Of a stretch of 64,000 bases of DNA, positions 45,971 through 54,437 are shown piece by piece. The DNA lies in NCBI GenBank assembly GCA_913778145.1, contig CAJYVI010000020.1, forward strand, positions 1 to 64,000, written 5' to 3'. The first letter of the stretch is position 1. Every line of letters begins with the position of its first letter. The notes below the pieces were generated by a model. That model ran no database searches. It saw nothing but the letters and a program-made list of their open reading frames with translations, and had not been told where the DNA came from. This DNA is from an uncultured Pseudocitrobacter sp. (GTDB lineage: Bacteria; Pseudomonadota; Gammaproteobacteria; Enterobacterales; Enterobacteriaceae). The translations under genes and the position numbers were made by a program.

Positions 45971-48509
45971 TTTTCCCCTTAAGCGGCTCACATCGCTGAT
46001 TGCCTTAATCGTTGCTGGCGCCGCGCAGGCGGATGATTACTATTTTGATCCTGCGTTGTTCCAGGGATCGGCGTATGGGCAAAATATTGGTCAGTTCAAT
46101 CAGCAGCATATTTCTCCGGGAAATTACCTGGCGGATGTTTATGTGAACAACACGCTGGTGAAAACGGGTGTCAAAGTGACATTTGCTGACAAGGGGGCCG
46201 ACAGCGCGCCGGAACCTTGCCTCACAGCGGCATTGATGAAAAGCGCGCAGCTTAAATCCGTTTCGGAAGAAGACGAAGCAGAGATCTGCAAACCGTTTAC
46301 CGCCTGGGTACCAGACGGCAGCTGGCAGTTCGAGTCGTCCACTTTACGGTTGCAGCTTGCCATTCCCATGACCGAACTGGTGCATAATCCGCGCGGCTAT
46401 ATCTCGCCAGAAGAGTGGGATAGCGGGGCTTCGGCGATTTTTCTGCGTCATAACACCAGCTATACCGTCAATGAAAATACCGACAGCCACTACCGCTATC
46501 AATATTTATGGAGTGGGATTAACGCTGGTACCAACCTTGGTCTGTGGCAAATACGCCATCAGGGCAACCTGCGCTATGTCGATAATAACCAGACCGGCAG
46601 CGCCTATCGCTATAACAGCGTGCGAACCTGGGTTCAACGCCCGATTGAACAGCTTGAGAGCATCATGACTGTCGGCGATAGCTATACCGACAGCAGCCTG
46701 TTTGGCAGTCTTTCATTCAATGGTATCAAACTTGCTACCGACGAAAGAATGTGGCCGCAGGGCAAACGCGGTTACGCGCCAGAAGTGCGCGGTATTGCCG
46801 GCAGTAGCGCGCGGGTCATCGTCAGCCAGTTGGGCAAAACTATCTATGAAACAAACGTTCCTCCCGGCCCGTTTGTCATTAATGACCTTTATAACACGCG
46901 TAATCAGGGCGATTTGCAGGTGGAAGTGGTTGAAGCCAACGGCAAAACGTCGACCTTCACGGTGCCCTACTCTGCCGTGCCTGATTCTGTACGACCAGGC
47001 AACTGGCACTACTCGCTCTCTATGGGACGCGTGCGTCAGTACTACAGCGTCAATAACAACTTCTTTGAAGGCACGCTGCAACACGGTATCAACAACAACT
47101 TTACGCTAAACGCCGGGGCGCGCATTGCCAAAGAATATCAGGCCTGGCTGGCTGGTGGCGTGTGGGCAACCGAGCTTGGCGCATTTGGGATGAATGCTAC
47201 GTGGTCAAATGCGCAGGTTGAAAACGGCGATCGCCAACAGGGCTGGCGTAGCGAATTAAGCTACAGCAAAACGTTTTCATCCGGCACGAATCTGGTGCTG
47301 GCAGCCTACCGCTACTCCACCAGCGGGTTCCGCGATTTGCAGGATGTGCTGGGCGTTCGTCGGGAAAACAAAAGTGGTGAAGATTACTATTCTGATACGT
47401 TGCATCAGCGCAACCGACTGTCGGCAACGGTAAGCCAGCCCTTATGGGGTTTTGGCACGCTCAACATGAGCGCCAGCACAGCAGATTATTACAATAACCA
47501 GTCGCGCATTACGCAGTTGCAGCTTGGTTACAGCAATCAGTGGCAGCAGATCAGCTACGGCTTCAACGTTGCTCGACAGCGCACGTCGTGGGATTACGGA
47601 CGTTTCTATAGCAGCGTGAACGATCCCGACGATGATAGCAGCCGTCAAAAATACACCGAAACTACCGTCTCGATGAATATTTCCATCCCGCTCGACTGGG
47701 GACAAAGCCGTTCATCAGTTGCCATGAACTACAACCAAACGCGTCAAAGCCGTTCTTCTACCGTCTCAATGACTGGTTCTGCAGGCGAAGGCGGCGATTT
47801 CTCCTGGTCCATGTATGGCGGATATGAACGTTATCGCGATGGCAGCACCGGCAGTTCCGCAACCTTCGGCGCGGGTGTGCAGGAAAATACCCGCATCGGC
47901 GCGCTGCGGGCCAATTACGACCAGGGGAATAACTACCGTCAGACCGGGCTTGGCGCGTCGGGCACGATCGTGCTTCATCCTGGCGGCGTGACCCTTGGGC
48001 CATACACCAGCGATACCTTTGCGCTTATTCATGCAGACGGCGCGCAGGGCGCCCGCGTGCAGAACGGCCAGGGCGCGGTGGTAGACAGCTTCGGCTATGC
48101 CATTCTGCCTTCACTGGCCCCTTATCGCGTTAATAACGTCAGCCTTGATACGCAACAAATGAACGCAGATGCCGAGCTAACAGGCGGCAGCCAGCGCGTG
48201 GTGCCGTACTCCGGCGCTATCGCACGGGTGAATTTCAACACGCTGAAAGGGAAAGCGGTGTTGATAAACCTTACCGCCGGAAATGGGGTTCTGCCGCCGA
48301 TGGGCGCCGACGTGCTCGATGGCGAAGGCACCCTGATAGGTATGGTCGGCCAGGGTGGGCAAATTTACGCGCGTATTCCGGCGGCATCCGGATCGCTGCT
48401 GGTGCGCTGGGGCGAAAATGCGCAACAGCGTTGCCGCGTACCGTATCAGCTCCCCGCCGATGACGAGAAACAGATAATCACCTTAAATCAACGCTGCGAG
48501 AAGGAATAA
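45954..48509 (+). CDS. Fimbrial outer-membrane usher
   Basis: An 851-residue usher: signal sequence to about residue 26, N-terminal domain starting DDYYFDPALFQGSAYGQNIGQF, the 24-strand pore with plug domain (PPGPFVINDLYNTRNQGDLQVEV), and C-terminal domains (GKAVLINL, then the closing C-x-C-type region with the final QRCEKE). It recruits chaperone-subunit complexes and secretes the pilus. Confidence 0.95.
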   Translation: MLRTPDFPLKRLTSLIALIVAGAAQADDYYFDPALFQGSAYGQNIGQFNQQHISPGNYLADVYVNNTLVKTGVKVTFADKGADSAPEPCLTAALMKSAQLKSVSEEDEAEICKPFTAWVPDGSWQFESSTLRLQLAIPMTELVHNPRGYISPEEWDSGASAIFLRHNTSYTVNENTDSHYRYQYLWSGINAGTNLGLWQIRHQGNLRYVDNNQTGSAYRYNSVRTWVQRPIEQLESIMTVGDSYTDSSLFGSLSFNGIKLATDERMWPQGKRGYAPEVRGIAGSSARVIVSQLGKTIYETNVPPGPFVINDLYNTRNQGDLQVEVVEANGKTSTFTVPYSAVPDSVRPGNWHYSLSMGRVRQYYSVNNNFFEGTLQHGINNNFTLNAGARIAKEYQAWLAGGVWATELGAFGMNATWSNAQVENGDRQQGWRSELSYSKTFSSGTNLVLAAYRYSTSGFRDLQDVLGVRRENKSGEDYYSDTLHQRNRLSATVSQPLWGFGTLNMSASTADYYNNQSRITQLQLGYSNQWQQISYGFNVARQRTSWDYGRFYSSVNDPDDDSSRQKYTETTVSMNISIPLDWGQSRSSVAMNYNQTRQSRSSTVSMTGSAGEGGDFSWSMYGGYERYRDGSTGSSATFGAGVQENTRIGALRANYDQGNNYRQTGLGASGTIVLHPGGVTLGPYTSDTFALIHADGAQGARVQNGQGAVVDSFGYAILPSLAPYRVNNVSLDTQQMNADAELTGGSQRVVPYSGAIARVNFNTLKGKAVLINLTAGNGVLPPMGADVLDGEGTLIGMVGQGGQIYARIPAASGSLLVRWGENAQQRCRVPYQLPADDEKQIITLNQRCEKE

Positions 48510-48513
48510 CATC

Positions 48514-49839
48514 ATGCGCGCCTGGCTTCAAACCCTGAGCATCCTCGTTGGCATTCTCTTTAGCACCTCGCTATGGGCCACCTGCTACCGCGTGACCAGT
48601 ACAAGTTCGCTCTCCGACGCCGCCAAAAGCGCGGGCTACACGGCGGCAAGCTGGACGGGCGCCTGCGATACCTGTAGCGGCAACGTGGGTCTTCCGGCAG
48701 TCATTAGTCTCAACAGCGGCAGCAATTTTCAGCCGTCAGGCACACTGTTGGGCAGCGGCGTGGGAAGCTTTTTAACCGCCGCCACCAATAGCCCTTATAC
48801 CGCGAACCAGATTCTGTTTCGCTGCGCCGTCGCGGATGCCGACAGCCTGTATGAGTTTTATGCCACCAACGGCGACGCGACGTATGCGGGGGCCTATACA
48901 ACCTCTGAAGTGAACGGTGCTTACTATGACTTCGTAAAAAACGTAGCCGTTCGCATGACCAACCTGACTACGGGTGAATACTACAGCCGCTACTGGAAAT
49001 CGCGTAAGTTTACCGCCAGTGACTGGTATAGCGATGGTACCTATATTTACATCCCGGCCAGCGCGTTCAGTAACGTGCTTTACGAGATGTTTAAAATCAC
49101 CTCAACCACCTACGGTTACGAAGGCTCTAAGCGTTATGTCGATACCTATACCCAACCACGCGGTTATATCGCCTTTAAAGGGCCCGGTATTTCCCCATCG
49201 CTGGCCGATGGCGCGGACAGTCTCTCGAACTATTCAGGCTGGTATACCGGCTGGCCCGGCGCATGGGGCAGCTACGGCAGCGTCACTTATGTTCGCGGAG
49301 CGATTTGCCAGGTCAGCGATTATCCCGCGCGCGTGCTGCTCCCGACGATGAGCGTCGCCCAGCTACAAGCCGGCAACGCCAGCCAGGCCCCGTTCACCGT
49401 CAGCCTGCAGTGCGAATCCGGTGCGATTTCAAGCACCAGCACCTCTACCACCAGCGCGGCGAATGTTGCCATGGGCTTTCTCGTCAATCAGCCCGCCGCT
49501 GTGGCTGCTGCAAGAACGCTGAATCTGGTCACGACCGGCGGCGGCCTGACATGGCTGCTGGATACGCAGTACGGCAGTAGCGGCGTCGCCTCGGGCGTGG
49601 GCATTAAGATTTATAACAGCAACGGCGCGGCGCTGAATCTGTTACCGGATCAATCCAGTATGGGCACCGGGAATACCCGAGGCTGGTATGCCTATAAGGA
49701 TCTCACCACCCTGGTTTCATCGGATACCGTCGATACCTATACCGGCGATTTTACCGCCTCTCTTGAAGCTATCAGCGGCCAAACGGTCACAGCAGGAACA
49801 GTGAATGCGCAATTACAAGTGGTGGTCAGTTTTCAGTAA
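48514..49839 (+). CDS. Putative tip adhesin, two-domain fimbrial protein
   Basis: A 441-residue protein: signal peptide 1-22 (ends SLWA), an unfamiliar N-terminal domain of about 260 residues rich in Ser, Thr, Tyr and Gly with a CDTCSG motif, and a C-terminal pilin-like domain ending NAQLQVVVSFQ that fits donor-strand assembly. Position after the usher and size both suggest a receptor-binding tip. The receptor cannot be predicted. It overlaps the second chaperone gene by 35 bp. Confidence 0.85.
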   Translation: MRAWLQTLSILVGILFSTSLWATCYRVTSTSSLSDAAKSAGYTAASWTGACDTCSGNVGLPAVISLNSGSNFQPSGTLLGSGVGSFLTAATNSPYTANQILFRCAVADADSLYEFYATNGDATYAGAYTTSEVNGAYYDFVKNVAVRMTNLTTGEYYSRYWKSRKFTASDWYSDGTYIYIPASAFSNVLYEMFKITSTTYGYEGSKRYVDTYTQPRGYIAFKGPGISPSLADGADSLSNYSGWYTGWPGAWGSYGSVTYVRGAICQVSDYPARVLLPTMSVAQLQAGNASQAPFTVSLQCESGAISSTSTSTTSAANVAMGFLVNQPAAVAAARTLNLVTTGGGLTWLLDTQYGSSGVASGVGIKIYNSNGAALNLLPDQSSMGTGNTRGWYAYKDLTTLVSSDTVDTYTGDFTASLEAISGQTVTAGTVNAQLQVVVSFQ

Positions 49840-50524
49840 GGTGGCGTTACTGCTGGCATTTTCGGCTCAGGTGCACGCCGCGGTAAACGTGGATCGTACG
49901 CGGATCGTTTTCAGCGCCAGCGATGTCGCCCGCTCGTTAAATCTCTCTAACGATGGAACGACACCGATGGTGATTCAGGTGTGGGCGGACGATGGCGATC
50001 CGGCCAGCACGCCGGACGTGAACCCTACGCCGGTGGTGGTTATTCCACCGGTCTTTAAGATGCTCCCGGGCGAGCTTCGGTCATTAAAACTGATGCTCGC
50101 CTCTCGCCAGGGACTGGCTGAGGACAGGGAAACGCTTTTTTGGCTCAACATTTATCAGATTGCCCCGGATAACGCGGCAAGCAGCCGCGAAGGGCAAAAG
50201 GTGATTTTACCGCTGCGGTTGCGCATGAAGGTATTCATTCGCCCGGCGGGCTTGCAGCCGCCAGAAGAAAAAGATGAGCGCGGGCTGCGTTTTAGCGTTA
50301 GCGGAGAGACGTTGCGGGTGGCGAATCCCTCACCCTGGTATATGAGTTTATCGCTGCATCTTCCCGGCCAGCAGAAACCTACCAGCGTAATGATTGCGCC
50401 CCGCAGTGAGGAAAGGATTACGCGGCCTGCGTCCTTAAATACAGGAACTATCCTGGTTTATGACGTCATAACCGATGACGGCAACTATCGCCGTTATCAG
50501 GCAAACCTTACCACAGGCCAATAA
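49805..50524 (+). CDS. Fimbrial periplasmic chaperone (second)
   Basis: A 239-residue PapD-like chaperone: signal peptide to about residue 25 (ends QVHA), the family motif ETLFWLNIYQIAP around residue 108, and basic groove residues. It is clearly divergent from the first chaperone. Last gene of the operon; a dedicated chaperone for the adhesin is plausible. Its stop is followed by a hairpin facing convergent osmF. Confidence 0.92.
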   Translation: MRNYKWWSVFSKVALLLAFSAQVHAAVNVDRTRIVFSASDVARSLNLSNDGTTPMVIQVWADDGDPASTPDVNPTPVVVIPPVFKMLPGELRSLKLMLASRQGLAEDRETLFWLNIYQIAPDNAASSREGQKVILPLRLRMKVFIRPAGLQPPEEKDERGLRFSVSGETLRVANPSPWYMSLSLHLPGQQKPTSVMIAPRSEERITRPASLNTGTILVYDVITDDGNYRRYQANLTTGQ

Positions 50525-50560
50525 ACATTCGGGGCGTCATCCATGACGCCCTGAAATGTT
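50524..50560. terminator. Bidirectional terminator between the fimbrial operon and osmF
   Basis: Core stem GGGCGTCAT - CC - ATGACGCCC (50532-50551), extended by AACATT and AATGTT outside. It serves two convergent transcripts. Confidence 0.8.
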
Positions 50561-51476
50561 ATTTCACCAGTCCCTTCTCTTTCAGGTAATCCGCCGCCAC
50601 TTTTTTAGCATCGACACCTTCCACCGCAATGCGCGCGTTAAGCTGTTGAAGCGTTTTCTCATCCAGGCTGGCAAAAACCGGTTTTAACCAGTTTTCCAGC
50701 TGCGGATATTCCTTAAGCACCGCTTCGCGTACCACCGGCGCAGGTGCGTAAATCGGCTGCACGCCTTTTGGATCGCTTAACGTCACCAGGCCCAACGCCG
50801 CCACCGGGCCATCGGTGCCGTAGGCCATCGCGGCGTTCACGCCGGACGTTTGCTGGGCGGCAGCCTTGATGGTTACCGCGGTATCGCCGCCCGCCAGCGA
50901 CAACAACTGTGGCTGGTTAAGTTTGAAATCGTAGGCTTTCTCAAATGCCGGAAGCGCATCCGGACGTTCGATAAACTCAGCGGATGCCGCAAGCTTAAAG
51001 CTTCCGCCCGTTTTCAAATAGCGGCTAAGGTCATCCAGAGAGATGAGTTTGTTTTTATCTGCGAGATCCTGACGCACGGCAATGGTCCAGGTATTGTTGG
51101 CGGGCGCAGGCGTAAGCCAGATAAGGTGGTTTTTCTCGCCATCGAGCTTTTTGACTTTCTCATAGCCCTGCTGCGCGTTTTTCCATACCGCATCGTTTTC
51201 ATCTTTAAAGAAAAATGCACCGTTGCCGGTGTATTCCGGATAGATATCCAGCTCGCCGGAGATGATCGCGCCGCGCACAACCGGCGTGGTGCCAAGCTGC
51301 ACTTTGTTGACCGTTTTAACGTCGTGGCTTTCCAGCACCTGCAAAATGATATTTCCGAGCAGCGCCCCTTCGGTATCAATTTTCGAGCCGACTTTTACCG
51401 GAGACGCGGCCTGAAGCGGCAGGCTCACGGCTGCCAAAAGTGCCAGTGAACCTGCCCAACGAGTTGTACTCGACAT
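50559..51476 (-). CDS. osmF: OsmF (YehZ) osmoprotectant-binding protein
   Basis: A periplasmic OpuAC-type binding protein, 305 residues, signal peptide to about residue 23 (ends LQAAS). The substrate region has PEYTGNGAFFF, a hallmark of choline/betaine-binding OsmX-like proteins. In E. coli it is the first gene of osmF-yehYXW, RpoS-dependent and osmotically induced. Here it stands apart from yehYXW, with the fimbrial operon between. Confidence 0.94.
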   Translation of the reverse strand: MSSTTRWAGSLALLAAVSLPLQAASPVKVGSKIDTEGALLGNIILQVLESHDVKTVNKVQLGTTPVVRGAIISGELDIYPEYTGNGAFFFKDENDAVWKNAQQGYEKVKKLDGEKNHLIWLTPAPANNTWTIAVRQDLADKNKLISLDDLSRYLKTGGSFKLAASAEFIERPDALPAFEKAYDFKLNQPQLLSLAGGDTAVTIKAAAQQTSGVNAAMAYGTDGPVAALGLVTLSDPKGVQPIYAPAPVVREAVLKEYPQLENWLKPVFASLDEKTLQQLNARIAVEGVDAKKVAADYLKEKGLVK

Positions 51477-51522
51477 ACCTTTTCCTCATTATTTTCATGT
51501 TTCTGAAGAAAAGCGTAGTCGA

Positions 51523-52758
51523 TCAATTCTCTTGTGGCACCTTTAACGGAATCGCCAGCACGCTGGCGGCGAAATAAAGGACCGCAATCACCCACAGCGT
51601 ACCTTCCACGCCAAGGGGGTCGACGCATAGCGTGACGATCAGCGGCCCGGCGAAGTTGCTTAAGCCAGATCCTAAATTAAGGCAGGAAATTGCCGCGCCT
51701 TTGTTTTCCGGCAACAGCGCAGGGATCAGTGCGCTCAGCGGGCCGAAAGCGCCCAGGCCGATGGCGTAAATGGCCAGCGCGGCGAACAACGCCACGCCAC
51801 TATGACCGAACAGCACCGGGGCGTAACACACCGCCAGCGATGCCGCGCCGCACAGCGTGCCGGAGAAAAAGACCACGGTTTTGCGCCAGCCGATGGTATC
51901 GCCCAGCCAACCGAAGAAGTATCCGGCAAAGATATTCAGCACATTAACCAGCCCCCAGATAGTCAGCCACTCCTGAATGCTGAAGCCAAAGCGCGGCAGA
52001 TAGACCGGCATTAAAATCACCAGCGAGAATTTGCCGATATCGTTGATGGTTTTTACCAGCACCGCCAGGCGCATTTTCGGCTCTCGCGCCAGCACCATCA
52101 GCCCTTCCCCAAGCGCCGGTAGAATTTTACTCTCCGACTCGCGTGCCGGCTGTGCGCGGTTAAGCACCAGCGCACAGCCGCTGCCCGCCAGCACAAAAAC
52201 GAAACCAATCAGCAAAGTGGTGGTTTCCCCACTACGCGGGATCATAAAGCCTGAAAACCACGGCGCGACGATGGTCATACCCACGCCAAAGGCAATCCAG
52301 AACCAGGACACCGCCCGCCCCAGAATGCGCGTTTCACAGCACTGGTTAATCCACACCAGAAACGAGTAGGCAAAAAGCGGATAAGCCACCCCGCGCAGCG
52401 CATAGCTGGCGACCATCAGCGGATAGTTACCGTTCGGCAGCGCCCAGAAGATAAACGGCACCGAGCCGATAAAATAGACCAGCGTCGCCGCCCACATCAG
52501 GCGACGAATGCCGAGCACGCCTGCGCCAATTCCGGAGAACCAGGAAACCAGCGCCACGCACAGGCCGAACACCGACGACATCATGCTGATATCGTGCGCG
52601 TCGAAGCCGCGCTGTTGCAGCAGCGACGCCAGCCAGCTCTGCTCGATTGTCGCGCCGGTAATAAACAGAAAGACGCCAATAAAGCCCCACAACAGCTGAC
52701 GCGGCAGGCCGATTCTCGCCCAGATGCCTTGTTGAATGTACACGCTATGTTCAGTCAT
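51523..52758 (-). CDS. Polyol-type MFS permease (RbtT/DalT/CsbX-like)
   Basis: A 411-residue, 12-span major facilitator. The IGLPRQLLWGFIGVFLFITGATIEQSWLA start and LRGVAYPLFAYSFLVWINQ region are typical of the polyol permease family (ribitol and D-arabinitol carriers). The ribosome site is weak, and the ATG is only about 12 bases after the terminator of the operon before it, so transcription may start within or read through that terminator. No polyol dehydrogenase is adjacent. Substrate unknown. Confidence 0.87.
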   Translation of the reverse strand: MTEHSVYIQQGIWARIGLPRQLLWGFIGVFLFITGATIEQSWLASLLQQRGFDAHDISMMSSVFGLCVALVSWFSGIGAGVLGIRRLMWAATLVYFIGSVPFIFWALPNGNYPLMVASYALRGVAYPLFAYSFLVWINQCCETRILGRAVSWFWIAFGVGMTIVAPWFSGFMIPRSGETTTLLIGFVFVLAGSGCALVLNRAQPARESESKILPALGEGLMVLAREPKMRLAVLVKTINDIGKFSLVILMPVYLPRFGFSIQEWLTIWGLVNVLNIFAGYFFGWLGDTIGWRKTVVFFSGTLCGAASLAVCYAPVLFGHSGVALFAALAIYAIGLGAFGPLSALIPALLPENKGAAISCLNLGSGLSNFAGPLIVTLCVDPLGVEGTLWVIAVLYFAASVLAIPLKVPQEN

Positions 52759-52769
52759 AAAGTTCAGTC

Positions 52770-52800
52770 AAAAAGTAAACCCGGCGCACAGGGCGCCGGG
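52770..52800 (-). terminator. Terminator of the GH28-GPH operon
   Basis: CCCGGCGC - ACAGG - GCGCCGGG (52780-52800), followed on the minus strand by TTTACTTTTT. Confidence 0.8.
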
Positions 52801-52811
52801 CGGGTTAATGA

Positions 52812-54371
52812 TTACGCGTTCTTCAACTGCACCGCGTTTTCTTTCGCTTTCATCAGGCTGCGGTTTACACAGCCAACGGAGTTATCTCCCCAGCACTGCT
52901 CGTAAGGCAGGCCGGTCAGCGATTCGATAACCTCTTTGGTTTCGGCGGTGACCGTCGCTTTGCTGCCGCCCTGTTTCAGGCGCGCCACTTCTTCGTTGAG
53001 AATCGCATGGGTGCGACCATTCACCTTGAACTGGAAGGCAGACCAGATCCCCCACGCGGTGAGGATCACCGGCAGAATAATCATGATGGCGAGGATCATG
53101 TTGATAGCCGACTGCGGCTGGCTGGTTTGCCCGGTAACAAAGCCGGACATCTGCAACGCCACGCCCACCAGGAAGATAGACAGCGCCTGAGACGCTTTAC
53201 GCAGCAGGCTCATAAAGCCCGCAAAGATCCCTTCACGACGGTTACAGGTGAGAATTTCATCTACATCGGCCACGAAGGTGTAGTTGTTCCATGGAATGGA
53301 ATAGATACCGCCGCGCGCCAGGCCCGCAATCCCCGCCGCCAGATAGAGCAACACCATGCTGGTTGAACCGCTCAGGTAGGTGAAGGTGAACAAGGCAAAG
53401 GCAATTAACGCCATACTGGCCTGGGTGGCAAACGCGCGGGACGGCGAGTAGCGCAGGGTCAGCCAGGTGGCGACACCGACGCCGAAGAATTGCAGGCCGT
53501 TAATCGCACTCAGCAGGTTTGAGGCCACAATCGAGGATTTGGAGAGCGCAAAAACCACAAAGTAGGTGAAGACGGAGTTAAAGATATCCTGCCCCACTGA
53601 ACCACCGAGATACATCCCCAGATGAGAACGGAAGGTTTTGATTTTTAAGGTAGAAACAAAATCGTAGTAGATATTGAAAATACGCGTTGATAGCGGCAGT
53701 TTCTCGGTGGTTTCGATGGTGCGCTCGCTCTGTTCGATCTCTTCGATTGAACGCTCCCAGGTGCCGAAATAGACGAAGAACAGCACAACCATAAATGAGA
53801 CGGTAAAAATCGCCCCGGCGTAGAAGAAGGAATCCGCCGAATCGGAACCAAAATAGTTAATCAGACGGCCCGGCAGAAACGCAGCGGTAAAGCCGGCAAA
53901 CTGCGCGATATACATACGGGCGCTGGTCAGTTTCGACCGTTTGGTGAAATCGGAGGTCATTTCCGCTGACAGCGTGTCGTACGGGATCAAAATCATCGAA
54001 TAGACGATTTCAAACAGGATGTAGACCAGTAGATACATCCAGTAGTTGAAGCCTTCCACCCACAGCAGGCTGTAAACCGACACCAGCGGAATGCTCAGCA
54101 GCAGGAAGAAGCGGCGACGGCCAAATCGACGGCCCAGCCAGGTTTTGTGGAAGTTATCGGAAATGTAGCCCATCAGCGGGCACATAATCACATCGACAAT
54201 ACGCGCGACCGCAAACAGCGACCCGGCCTCAATTGGTGTCAGGCCGCAGAAGGTGGTTAAGAAGAACAGCAACCAGGCGCTGACCAGCGTGAAGGCCCCG
54301 GAACCAATCACATCCGCCAGGCCGTAACAGACATAGTTATGGAGTTTTATCTCCCTGACTTTTTTTATCAT
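52812..54371 (-). CDS. GPH-family sugar:cation symporter
   Basis: A 519-residue 12-span symporter of the glycoside-pentoside-hexuronide family (MelB-like), with an N-terminus LHNYVCYGLADVIGSGAF and loop signature YISDNFHKTWLGRRFGRRRFFLL. It is longer than MelB (about 470) because of a soluble C-terminal tail. Downstream of the GH28 gene in the same operon, so it probably imports the oligosaccharide that enzyme acts on. Confidence 0.88.
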   Translation of the reverse strand: MIKKVREIKLHNYVCYGLADVIGSGAFTLVSAWLLFFLTTFCGLTPIEAGSLFAVARIVDVIMCPLMGYISDNFHKTWLGRRFGRRRFFLLLSIPLVSVYSLLWVEGFNYWMYLLVYILFEIVYSMILIPYDTLSAEMTSDFTKRSKLTSARMYIAQFAGFTAAFLPGRLINYFGSDSADSFFYAGAIFTVSFMVVLFFVYFGTWERSIEEIEQSERTIETTEKLPLSTRIFNIYYDFVSTLKIKTFRSHLGMYLGGSVGQDIFNSVFTYFVVFALSKSSIVASNLLSAINGLQFFGVGVATWLTLRYSPSRAFATQASMALIAFALFTFTYLSGSTSMVLLYLAAGIAGLARGGIYSIPWNNYTFVADVDEILTCNRREGIFAGFMSLLRKASQALSIFLVGVALQMSGFVTGQTSQPQSAINMILAIMIILPVILTAWGIWSAFQFKVNGRTHAILNEEVARLKQGGSKATVTAETKEVIESLTGLPYEQCWGDNSVGCVNRSLMKAKENAVQLKNA

Positions 54372-54437
54372 TTTTCCATCCCCTTAGACTGACATCCGGC
54401 GATAGCGGCCCCAGAGCCGCGCCGCCGCTCTGAATGC

